The notes beneath the pieces are model-generated. The model had not been told where the DNA came from, ran no database searches, and saw only the letters and a program-made list of their open reading frames with translations. The translations under genes were made by a program, and so were the position numbers. From an uncultured Clostridia bacterium (GTDB taxonomy: Bacteria > Bacillota > Clostridia > Christensenellales > UBA3700), in assembly GCA_948471525.1 (NCBI GenBank), contig CAOKSY010000001.1, positions 244,826-308,825 on the forward strand: DNA of 64,000 nucleotides, written 5' to 3'. Shown here piece after piece: positions 18,075-25,680 of this stretch. Each line of letters starts with the position of its first letter. Position 1 is the stretch's first letter.

Positions 18075-18248
18075 GTGACGGCTTCGCAGAACAAGGCGCA
18101 ACGCCTTAAACGCTACAACATCAAAATTTATGTCGTGAAAACGACGGAATTCAAGCGGAAAACTTGGGACGGAAACTATTATCCCGATTTGTCGTCAAAC
18201 GGAGAATTGCATGGCAAAATCACTCGAGACTTGGAGCAAGCTGGATAA
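18075..18248 (+). CDS. Possible leaderless leader peptide upstream of the acyltransferase gene
   Basis: Starting with GTG at the predicted transcription start, 57 codons (VTASQNKAQRLKRYN...) run past the Shine-Dalgarno and start codon of the acyltransferase gene and end 38 nt inside it in another frame. The product would be basic, with no recognised domain. The overlap with the ribosome-binding site at about 18200 would let its translation affect initiation of the main gene. It may equally be untranslated leader. I rate it as possible because it shares the -10/6 nt/start spacing of the other leaderless genes here. Confidence 0.3.
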   Translation: MTASQNKAQRLKRYNIKIYVVKTTEFKRKTWDGNYYPDLSSNGELHGKITRDLEQAG

Positions 18249-19515
18249 CTCGGCAAAGATATATCCTATGCTCGTAAGCAAAAAAAATCAGAATATATTC
18301 CGACTGAGCGTCAATCTCAAAGAGAGTGTCGATCCCGAGATATTACACAACGCTTTGGCGATCACAATAGGCAGATTCCCCGGGTTTCAGGTCAGACTGA
18401 TGAAGGGCGCGTTTTGGTACTATTTCGATCAAAACACCGCAAAGACAAAAGTATTTCCGCTCGATCCTCTATCTTTCAAAAAGATCACGGATAAGAATTG
18501 CAACGGATACTGTTTCCGAGTAAGTTATTTTGAAAATACGATCGCATGCGACTATTTCCACGCTATCTGCGACGCGACGGGCGCGGCGGAATTTCTCAAA
18601 AGTCTCGTGTACACGTATCTCAATCTGACGGGAAAAGAGATCTTTTCCGATCGAAAAATACTCACGGTCGGCTCTCCGGTCTCCCCCGAGGAACTGGAAG
18701 ATTCGTTTTTGGCAAACTATACGAAAGTGCCGCTCAAAAAACTCAAAGTAAAAGAGCTTCAAGGAAAAAAAGCATACCATATAGACGGCATACTTTTCAA
18801 CAATTCGGGCAACGGCATAATCCATATGTACGCCGACGTCAGGCAAATACTGGATATATGTCACAAACGCAACTGCACGATAACCGAATATCTGGGAGCG
18901 GTATTTATCCTGTCGATCTACGAAAGTCAGATCAAGGACAAAAAGGAAGACGCAAACGATATTCAACTCTTCGTGCCTATAAATCTGCGCAAGATATTTC
19001 CGTCCAAGACGTTGCGCAACTTTTCGCTATTTTCGCGCGTCGGCGCAAATCCCTATCAAGATATGACCTTGGACAGACTTATCGAGATAATGCACGAAAA
19101 CCTAAAACGCGACACCGATAAAGCGTATCTCAAAGACAAGATATCCACGACGGTATGGGCGGAGAAATTTTTCTTGATAAGATTCGTGCCGCTCTTTCTC
19201 AAGAGATTCTTTTTCAACTTCTCGAATATGTTTTGGGGAAAGACGAAAAAGACCGCTACGCTGTCCAACTTCGGCGTAATGGATATCCCAGACAGTATGA
19301 AGGAATACGTAGACAGCGCGAGTTTTTCTATATCTTCCAATACTACCACGCCGCTGTCGCTGTCTGTCATATCGTGCAACGGCAAGCTGTGCATCACGTT
19401 CACGAGACGCATAACGGATACCGACATAGCCAAGACTTTTGCCAGACATCTTGCCGAAGACGGAGCGGAACTGTCGGTCACTTCGAATTTCTGGGAGGTG
19501 GACAATGCGCTGTAA
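18211..19515 (+). CDS. HxxxD acyltransferase (alcohol acetyltransferase/condensation superfamily)
   Basis: The 434-aa protein belongs to the CoA-dependent acyltransferase superfamily. The key motif is YFHAICDATGAAEFLKSL near residue 115, corresponding to the HHxxxDG active site with one His. A second conserved block, FVPINLRKIFPSKTLRNF, corresponds to the wax-ester/PapA-type NLR region. The start ATG 18211 is preceded by GGAG at 7 nt. Its stop overlaps the next gene, a zinc-ribbon membrane protein resembling DUF6320, a pairing I have seen in Clostridia. It probably acylates an alcohol or polyketide/peptide-like substrate, but none is identifiable. Confidence 0.75.
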   Translation: MAKSLETWSKLDNSAKIYPMLVSKKNQNIFRLSVNLKESVDPEILHNALAITIGRFPGFQVRLMKGAFWYYFDQNTAKTKVFPLDPLSFKKITDKNCNGYCFRVSYFENTIACDYFHAICDATGAAEFLKSLVYTYLNLTGKEIFSDRKILTVGSPVSPEELEDSFLANYTKVPLKKLKVKELQGKKAYHIDGILFNNSGNGIIHMYADVRQILDICHKRNCTITEYLGAVFILSIYESQIKDKKEDANDIQLFVPINLRKIFPSKTLRNFSLFSRVGANPYQDMTLDRLIEIMHENLKRDTDKAYLKDKISTTVWAEKFFLIRFVPLFLKRFFFNFSNMFWGKTKKTATLSNFGVMDIPDSMKEYVDSASFSISSNTTTPLSLSVISCNGKLCITFTRRITDTDIAKTFARHLAEDGAELSVTSNFWEVDNAL

Positions 19516-20200
19516 ATACTGCAATATAGAGGTGGGCTGCGAGAGCAAGATCTGCCCTCTCTGTCATGAAAAACTGCAAATAGACGAAAGTGTGGATCTG
19601 CCTATGGCGTATCCGCCCAAAAAACGCGAAAAAGTACCTGTAAAGAAGAAACTGCTGTCGCCGGGAAGCCTGTATACCAGTATCGCTCTGACAGTCTTCA
19701 CGCTTTGTCTCGCGATAAATCTGAGACTTACTCCGACTATATACTGGTTTGCCATCGTCGGCGCGGTGCTCATCTACGGACTTATACTCACCAAACACAC
19801 TATCCTATCCAACAACAGTATCGGCATAAAGATATTCTGGCAGGCGGTCGCGATATTCGCCATACTGCTCGCATTGAACTATCTTCTGAAACATCAAATA
19901 TCCAATTATATAAAAAATTGGGTGTGGGATCTCGGACTGCCCGTGATACTGATAGTATCTACGCTTGTGATAGGCATCTACACCGCTATCGCTTTCCACA
20001 AATGGCACAGCGTGATAATCGACGCGCTTACTGTGTCGGCACTGGGATTTCTGCCTGTGATATTATACGGATGCGGAGTGGTACACAACCCCGTAATGTC
20101 GATAATTTCCGCGTGTCTTTCCTCGGCGGGAATAATCTTCTGTTCGATACTGGGCAGAAAAACACTTATATCGGAATTCAAAAAGAAATTCCACGTCTGA
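19505..20200 (+). CDS. DUF6320-like zinc-ribbon membrane protein
   Basis: The 231-aa protein starts with a four-cysteine zinc ribbon (MRCKYCNIEV...SKICPLCHEKL, two CxxC knuckles). A proline/lysine linker and six to seven hydrophobic helices spread over residues 60-225 follow. ATG 19505 lies within the last codons of the acyltransferase gene and GGAGGTGG precedes it, so translation is coupled. The architecture matches proteins annotated DUF6320 that accompany HxxxD acyltransferases. It may anchor or supply the acyltransferase at the membrane, which is inference from pairing only. Confidence 0.7.
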   Translation: MRCKYCNIEVGCESKICPLCHEKLQIDESVDLPMAYPPKKREKVPVKKKLLSPGSLYTSIALTVFTLCLAINLRLTPTIYWFAIVGAVLIYGLILTKHTILSNNSIGIKIFWQAVAIFAILLALNYLLKHQISNYIKNWVWDLGLPVILIVSTLVIGIYTAIAFHKWHSVIIDALTVSALGFLPVILYGCGVVHNPVMSIISACLSSAGIIFCSILGRKTLISEFKKKFHV

Positions 20201-20257
20201 TAAACGGTCGGCGCAAAATATCGCCGCTCTAGAATACGCATAAACGACATAAAATCC

Positions 20258-20286
20258 TTGCAAATATCCATAAAATATACTATAAT
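20258..20286 (+). promoter_or_regulatory. Promoter of the glucokinase gene
   Basis: TTGCAA (20258-20263), 17 bp, TATAAT (20281-20286), with a leader of about 47 nt and AAGGAG before ATG 20340. Confidence 0.7.
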
Positions 20287-20339
20287 TATTTTGGTTTTGC
20301 GCAAGGCGGCAAATACAGTCACTATACAAGGAGAAAATT

Positions 20340-21293
20340 ATGTATCTGATAGGAATAGACGTAGGCGGTATGAGCATAAAAGGCGGAATAGTTTCGTCGG
20401 AAGGTCAAATAATATATAAGACGACGGTTCCCACCGCCGAAAAGTATACCGCTGACTACAGCATAAGCGAAGATATACGCAAAGTGATAGACGCGCTTCT
20501 GGACGGAGCGAAGATATCGGTAAAAGAGATAAAAGGCGTTGGCATAGGTCAGCCGGGCTCGATAGATTCTAAAAGAGGCGTTATCAGATACAGCAACAAT
20601 ATCGCGCTCGAAAACGTGCCGGTAGTAGACGAACTCAAAAAATACTACGACCTGCCGATATTTATCAACAACGACGCAAACTGCGCTGCGCTCGGAGAAT
20701 ACGTATTCGGCGCGGGCAAAGGCTTCAACGACATAGTATTTGTGACCTTGGGCACGGGCGTAGGCACCGGATTTATCATAGACGGCAAACTCTTTGAAGG
20801 AAGAGAATGCGCGGGCACCGAAGGCGGACATATGCAGATAGACATATCCGACTCCGCTCAGGCATGTTCTTGCGGAAGAAAAGGCTGTTGGGAGGCCTAT
20901 GCTTCGGCTACAGCCCTTATGCGTCAGACCAAAGCCGCTATGAATAAATACCCCGACTCTCTTATGCATAAACTTGCCGAAGAAGAAGGCAAAGTCTCGG
21001 GTAAGACCGCTTTTGAAGCGGCTAAGAAAGGAGACGCGGCAGGTCAAAAAGTCGTCGATACGTATATAAGTTACATAACGAGCGGACTGATAAATCTCAC
21101 CAATATATTCTGCCCCGACGCAATTCTGATCGGCGGAGGTATAAGCAACGAGAAAGAGTATTTGACCGATCCTATACAGAAAGCTATCAACGAAGAGAGA
21201 TTCGGAGCGGCTTTCAATCCTTATGTGGAAATCAAGACGGCAAGTCTCAAAAACGACGCCGGCATACTCGGCGCGGCGGCTCTAGCTCTTTGA
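20340..21293 (+). CDS. glk: ROK-family glucokinase
   Basis: The 317-aa protein carries the ROK signatures: the phosphate-binding IGIDVGGMSIKGGIV at the N-terminus, INNDANCAALGEY with the catalytic Asp, VFVTLGTGVGTGFI, the ExGH motif EGGHMQI, and the zinc site CSCGRKGCWE. It phosphorylates glucose with ATP at the start of glycolysis; ROK enzymes can also use other hexoses. AAGGAG lies 7 nt before the start. The following small gene starts 12 bp after its stop, so the two are co-transcribed. Confidence 0.92.
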   Translation: MYLIGIDVGGMSIKGGIVSSEGQIIYKTTVPTAEKYTADYSISEDIRKVIDALLDGAKISVKEIKGVGIGQPGSIDSKRGVIRYSNNIALENVPVVDELKKYYDLPIFINNDANCAALGEYVFGAGKGFNDIVFVTLGTGVGTGFIIDGKLFEGRECAGTEGGHMQIDISDSAQACSCGRKGCWEAYASATALMRQTKAAMNKYPDSLMHKLAEEEGKVSGKTAFEAAKKGDAAGQKVVDTYISYITSGLINLTNIFCPDAILIGGGISNEKEYLTDPIQKAINEERFGAAFNPYVEIKTASLKNDAGILGAAALAL

Positions 21294-21305
21294 TCGGAGG
21301 TAATA

Positions 21306-21668
21306 ATGAAAGACAAATATAAATTGCTCAACGCTTACGGAGACGAACTCAATCAAGGACTTGTTCCCGCCACGGAAGAAGAGACCAAGATGTGCGAGGA
21401 AAAGGAAAAAAGTATAGGCGCTCTGCCTGTAGGCTACGTAAAAGTAGACAGCGGAAGACCGGGAATCAAATCTACGGCGAAATATTATAAACTCGTCAAA
21501 CTCGATACCGAACAGCAAGAACAAAAACTTAAGGCGGAAAATCTTCGCAGAATCCGCAATATCGACAGACATACCCGCGTACAGGTAATATTGCAAAGCA
21601 TCTCGCTTGGATTTGTCGTATTGACTTCTATATTTGTGTTTGCGGCGCTCTTCCTATTGGACAAATAA
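21306..21668 (+). CDS. Small tail-anchored hypothetical protein
   Basis: The 120-aa protein has a charged, Glu/Lys-rich N-terminal 90 residues and one C-terminal TM helix (about 92-116, ILQSISLGFVVLTSIFVF), so it is predicted to be tail-anchored with a cytoplasmic head. GGAGG precedes ATG 21306 by 6 nt. It follows glk by 12 bp and ends at a terminator. No family recognised. Confidence 0.6.
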   Translation: MKDKYKLLNAYGDELNQGLVPATEEETKMCEEKEKSIGALPVGYVKVDSGRPGIKSTAKYYKLVKLDTEQQEQKLKAENLRRIRNIDRHTRVQVILQSISLGFVVLTSIFVFAALFLLDK

Positions 21669-21693
21669 TATTTACCTTCTATAAATAAAATAA

Positions 21694-21717
21694 AAACGGC
21701 ATCGCTCGATGCCGTTT
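21694..21717. terminator. Bidirectional terminator
   Basis: AAACGGCATCG/CGATGCCGTTT perfect arms with A/T flanks, between convergent genes. Confidence 0.88.
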
Positions 21718-21737
21718 ATTTATTTCCCCGCTTTAAA

Positions 21738-22328
21738 TTACAGACCTTGGAGTCTGGCTTTGATCTCCGGTCCGCCGTAAGTCTGCGCCATATCCAAAAG
21801 CCCGTCTTCGACGGTTTGGATCTCTCGCGACATACACATTATCTTAGCCAAAAAAACTTCTGCCTTCTGAAGATACTCCACTTCCTTCTCGATATTGAAA
21901 TTGCGATTGTTGTTTCTCAAAATAAATAAGAATACGCACAATCCTAAATTAAAGATCGAAATCGTCACCGCAAACGCAAAAAAGATATGAAGTACTATAA
22001 CGACCGAATTTGCCTTTTCGACGCCGAAAAGTTTGACGGAACAGAACAGCGAGCCCGCTATAGACAACACGAATAAAAATCCGATCAAAGCGTACGCAAC
22101 CAAATATCCCACGTCCTTTTTGATAAGTTTTCTGATCTTTGCCGCTTCCGCGCAGTCGCTGTCGATCTTCTTGCGAATAAGCTCTATATTCTTTTTTTCC
22201 GTCGCCAAAACCTCTTTCAATTCAGTCAGTTTTTCGTCGTTCATACTGTCGCAAAAATCCGATATTATCGCTTCTTGATCGATTGAGGCAACTTTTTTCT
22301 CAGTTTCTTCAATTTTATTATTTTTCAT
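21738..22328 (-). CDS. Coiled-coil protein with two TM helices, unknown function
   Basis: From ATG 22328 the protein is 196 aa: an N-terminal coiled coil rich in Lys/Glu (residues about 1-70), two TM helices (about 75-98 and 108-135) and a C-terminal helical region. The open frame extends to 22379, but the methionine at 22328 follows a TATAAT-like box at 9 nt and the residues before it are implausible. It is divergent from the XRE gene at 22401 with only 72 bp between starts, so that regulator may also act on it. No family recognised. Confidence 0.5.
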   Translation of the reverse strand: MKNNKIEETEKKVASIDQEAIISDFCDSMNDEKLTELKEVLATEKKNIELIRKKIDSDCAEAAKIRKLIKKDVGYLVAYALIGFLFVLSIAGSLFCSVKLFGVEKANSVVIVLHIFFAFAVTISIFNLGLCVFLFILRNNNRNFNIEKEVEYLQKAEVFLAKIMCMSREIQTVEDGLLDMAQTYGGPEIKARLQGL

Positions 22329-22365
22329 ACTACACCTATTATATTGATTTTTTATGCTGTATGGC

Positions 22366-22394
22366 TTGTTATAGGTCAAAAGACCTGATATAAT
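22366..22394 (+). promoter_or_regulatory. Leaderless promoter with palindromic operator in its spacer
   Basis: TTGTTA (22366-22371), 17 bp, TATAAT (22389-22394). The ATG at 22401 is 6 nt past the -10 box. The 17-bp spacer contains the palindrome AGGTC-N4-GACCT (22373-22386), placed where a repressor would block RNA polymerase. The XRE protein encoded directly downstream is the obvious candidate for autoregulation. Confidence 0.6.
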
Positions 22395-22400
22395 TAAATT

Positions 22401-22601
22401 ATGCCGTACGTAGAAGCCTTAAAAGAAATAATGAAAATACACGATCTCAGTCAAAAAGAGTTGGCCGATATACTGGGCGTCAACCAAACTACCGTCAGTC
22501 AGTGGCTACTGGGAAGAAAAAAACCCGGTTACGACAGTATTATGGCTATTTACAAAAATTTTGACGTCGAACCGAATTTTCTCTTCGGCATCGATTACTG
22601 A
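22401..22601 (+). CDS. XRE-family DNA-binding regulator (66 aa)
   Basis: The protein is little more than one Cro/C1-type helix-turn-helix: LSQKELADILGVNQTTVSQWLLGRKKPGYDS, with the recognition helix at TTVSQWL. It ends FLFGIDY, a typical XRE C-terminus. There is no Shine-Dalgarno, and the start codon coincides with the predicted transcription start. It probably binds the AGGTC-N4-GACCT palindrome in its own promoter, and perhaps controls the divergent coiled-coil gene. Confidence 0.8.
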   Translation: MPYVEALKEIMKIHDLSQKELADILGVNQTTVSQWLLGRKKPGYDSIMAIYKNFDVEPNFLFGIDY

Positions 22602-22752
22602 TTTATATCGTTTGTCGCCCGTTCATCCTCAAATAACCTGCGCAAATCATAAATAATTTATCAAAGTATATTTATAATATACTATTGTTTTTTAAAATTG
22701 TCAACTGTTCTTTATATAATAGTATTGTAATAATAGACTAAAGAGGACAGTT

Positions 22753-23037
22753 ATGTTAGAAGAAAATATCAAAATGCTGAGAAAATCTTTCTCGTTAAGT
22801 CAAGTAGAACTCGCGCATGTACTGGGCGTAAGCAAACAATGCGTTTCCAACTGGGAGAACGGGTACATCCAACCTTCTCTGGATATGTTTATCAAAATAG
22901 CCCAATACTTTAACGTCTCTACAGATTATTTGCTAGGACTTAGCAAAAGCAATCCCATATCTACGGACGGATTGAGCGAAAAGGAGATCGCTCATATAAA
23001 ACTGATCGTTCAGGATATGCTGGCAAATAAAAAATAA
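22753..23037 (+). CDS. XRE-family DNA-binding regulator (94 aa)
   Basis: The N-terminal helix-turn-helix reads FSLSQVELAHVLGVSKQCVSNWENG, followed by the usual FIKIAQYFNVSTDYLLGLS and a 25-residue helical tail that may dimerise. AAGAGG lies before ATG 22753. An imperfect inverted pair, AACTGTTC near 22702 and GGACAGTT near 22745, flanks the probable promoter and could be its operator. It is unrelated in position to the first XRE gene and ends before a strong terminator. Confidence 0.78.
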   Translation: MLEENIKMLRKSFSLSQVELAHVLGVSKQCVSNWENGYIQPSLDMFIKIAQYFNVSTDYLLGLSKSNPISTDGLSEKEIAHIKLIVQDMLANKK

Positions 23038-23068
23038 ACCGATCAAGCCGCAAAACTTAGTTAAATTC

Positions 23069-23096
23069 AGGGTCTTCCCGTCTTTGGGAAGACCCT
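23069..23096. terminator. Bidirectional terminator between the XRE gene and gyrA
   Basis: Perfect 11-bp arms AGGGTCTTCCC/GGGAAGACCCT around GTCTTT. Confidence 0.92.
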
Positions 23097-23106
23097 TTGT
23101 CTTTAA

Positions 23107-25665
23107 TTATTCTTCCGTTGCGTTATCGGACTGCTCCGCCGCGCTTTCGCTCGTTTGTGGCTCCGCCGCCGCTCCGTCTTGGTTGTTTTCCTCAGTCGGT
23201 TCTGCTTCTTCTTCCTGATGAGGTACGATCGTAAATGCTACGACTTTCGCCTTGTCGTCTTTCATCTTCATTACTTTGACGCCCTGCGTATTTCTGCCTA
23301 TCTTAGATATCTCGTCCGCCTTGACTCTGATGATAATTCCATTGTCCGCGATTATCATTACGTCGTCGGTCTCGGGATTGACGAGTTTGAGATTAACGAC
23401 GTTGCCCGTCTTATCGTTGAGCACGCCCACTTTGATACCGCTGCCGGCTCTGCCCTGTACGCGATACTCTTCGAGATCCGTACGCTTGCCGTAACCGTTT
23501 TCGGTGATCGTCAGCACTTCGCAACCGTCCTTGACTATTGTCATATCGACGACGACTTCGCCCTTGTCGAGACGGATGGACTTGACGCCCATACTTGTTC
23601 TTCCCGTCGCTCTGACGTCTTCTTCGGCAAATCTGATACACTTGCCGCCGCTCGAGGCCATTATTATCTGCTCGTCGCCGCGAGTGAGCTGTACGCTTAT
23701 CAATTCGTCGTCTTCGCTTGCAAAGTTGATCGCCTTCTTGCCGTTGCTGTTGATACGCACGAATTCGTCGAGCGTAGTCTTCTTAATAAGACCTTGTTTC
23801 GTCGCCATCATCAGATAGCCTTCGCTCTCCTTCGGCACGGGCACGTATGCGTTGATGACCTCTCCCGGCTCAAGATTGAGAAGATTGACGATAGCTCTTC
23901 CTTTTGCTCCCTTGCTCGCCTCGGGTATCTGATAGCCCTTGGTGCGATATACCTTGCCCTTATTGGAGAAGAAAAGAATATTGTCGTGCGTGGACGTGGT
24001 GATGACGTTCTCGACAAAATCCTCTTCCTTCGTCTTGTGAGCGGATACGCCTACGCCGCCGCGGCGCTGCGCCTTGTACTCGTCGACGGGCATACGTTTG
24101 ATATAACCGTTGTGAGTAATGGACAGTATTACATCCTCTACTTCTATAAGATCTTCTATGTCGATATCCGAATAGTCGTAGGTTATTTCCGAACGTCTCG
24201 GTTCGTTATACTTATCCTTTATCTCCAGAAGTTCCGTCTTGATTATCTCTACGACCCTGTTCGGATTGGCGAGTATGTCTCTCAAGTCTGCGATAAGTTT
24301 TTCAAGTTCCGCCAACTCTTCCTGTATCTTTTCTACTTCGAGAGCGGTAAGTCTCTGCAATCTCATCTCGAGGATCGCGATCGCCTGCTTTTCGCTGAGT
24401 TCAAATCTTGCGGTAAGATTTTCTATCGCCGACTGTCTGTCTTTGGATTTCTTTATCGTATCTATTACTTCGTCTATGTTGGTCAAAGCCTTGACGAGTC
24501 CAAGCAAAATATGTTCTCTCTCGAGCGCCTTGTCGAGATCGAACTGCGTTCTTCTCGTAATGACGGATTTTTGATGCTTGACGTACTCTTGCAATATCTC
24601 CTTGAGATTGAGTACCTTGGGAGTTCCGTCTACGAGCGCAAGCATTATCATAGAATGCGATATCTGCAGTTGGGTGTGCTTATAGAGCATATTGAGCACT
24701 ACCTGCGGATTGGCGTCCTTCTTGACGTCGATTACAATACGCATACCTTCCTTGTCGGAAAGCTCGTGTATATCCGAAATGCCCTCTATTCTCTTCTGCT
24801 TCACAAGATCCGCCATATTCTCTATCAGCTTGGCTTTGTTGACCTGATAAGGTATCTCGGATATCGTGATCTTGGATTTTCCGTTGTTGTTTTCCTCTAT
24901 TTCAGCCCTAGCGCGGATGATACAGTTACCGCGTCCCGTGCGATACGCTTTCTTTATTCCGCCGCCGCCCATGATATACGCTCCCGTCGGATAGTCCGGA
25001 GCGGGGATCAAATCCATAAGCTGTTCTATATCTATATCGGGGTCGTCGAGCAATGCGATTGTGCCGTCGATAACTTCGCCGAGATTGTGCGGGGGAATAG
25101 ACGTCGCCATACCTACGGCGATACCGTCGGATCCGTTGACGAGCAAATTGGGATATCTGGACGGCAATACGACAGGCTGTTCTCTCGTATCGTCGAAGTT
25201 GGGATAAAAATCTACCGTCTTCTTGTCAATTCCTCTTATCATCTCGTCGGCTATCTTGCTGAGTCTCGCCTCAGTATAACGGTAAGCCGCCGCCGGGTCG
25301 CCGTCGACGGAACCGAAGTTACCGTGTCCGTCTACAAGCGTGCATCTTATAGAGAAATCCTGCGCAAGTCTTACAAGCGCGTCGTATACAGACAAGTCTC
25401 CGTGCGGATGGTATTTACCCAGCACGTCTCCGACTATAAGCGCGCACTTTCTGTACGGCTTGTCGGATGTCAGACCTAGCTCGTTCATAGCGTAAAGTAT
25501 TCTTCTGTGAACGGGCTTGAGACCGTCTCTTACGTCGGGGATCGCTCTCGATACGTTGACCGCCATAGCGTAGGCAATAAACGACGTCTTCATCTCTTTG
25601 ACCGCGTCTACCTCGACTACGTTGGTCTTGTCAAGCATCTCGAATATATCTTTCTTATCTTCCAT
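23107..25665 (-). CDS. gyrA: DNA gyrase subunit A
   Basis: The 852-aa subunit cuts and rejoins DNA in the gyrase A2B2 complex that introduces negative supercoils. The catalytic tyrosine is in AAAYRYTEARLS (Tyr130). The C-terminal domain has six pinwheel blades and a GyrA-box motif near KAQRRGGVGV (distinguishing it from ParC), then an acidic Glu/Gln/Ala tail. At the quinolone-binding site the sequence is HPHGDLSVYD: Leu91 (codon TTG) stands where E. coli GyrA has Ser83, while the Asp87 equivalent (Asp95) is kept. It follows gyrB by 15 bp and shares its transcript. Confidence 0.97.
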   Translation of the reverse strand: MEDKKDIFEMLDKTNVVEVDAVKEMKTSFIAYAMAVNVSRAIPDVRDGLKPVHRRILYAMNELGLTSDKPYRKCALIVGDVLGKYHPHGDLSVYDALVRLAQDFSIRCTLVDGHGNFGSVDGDPAAAYRYTEARLSKIADEMIRGIDKKTVDFYPNFDDTREQPVVLPSRYPNLLVNGSDGIAVGMATSIPPHNLGEVIDGTIALLDDPDIDIEQLMDLIPAPDYPTGAYIMGGGGIKKAYRTGRGNCIIRARAEIEENNNGKSKITISEIPYQVNKAKLIENMADLVKQKRIEGISDIHELSDKEGMRIVIDVKKDANPQVVLNMLYKHTQLQISHSMIMLALVDGTPKVLNLKEILQEYVKHQKSVITRRTQFDLDKALEREHILLGLVKALTNIDEVIDTIKKSKDRQSAIENLTARFELSEKQAIAILEMRLQRLTALEVEKIQEELAELEKLIADLRDILANPNRVVEIIKTELLEIKDKYNEPRRSEITYDYSDIDIEDLIEVEDVILSITHNGYIKRMPVDEYKAQRRGGVGVSAHKTKEEDFVENVITTSTHDNILFFSNKGKVYRTKGYQIPEASKGAKGRAIVNLLNLEPGEVINAYVPVPKESEGYLMMATKQGLIKKTTLDEFVRINSNGKKAINFASEDDELISVQLTRGDEQIIMASSGGKCIRFAEEDVRATGRTSMGVKSIRLDKGEVVVDMTIVKDGCEVLTITENGYGKRTDLEEYRVQGRAGSGIKVGVLNDKTGNVVNLKLVNPETDDVMIIADNGIIIRVKADEISKIGRNTQGVKVMKMKDDKAKVVAFTIVPHQEEEAEPTEENNQDGAAAEPQTSESAAEQSDNATEE

Positions 25666-25680
25666 TATTCGTCCCTCCTA

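Noticed and set aside
23155..25479. 774-codon plus-strand open frame
   Set aside because: Antisense to gyrA; residue composition (Tyr, Arg, Val rich) is typical of a shadow frame.
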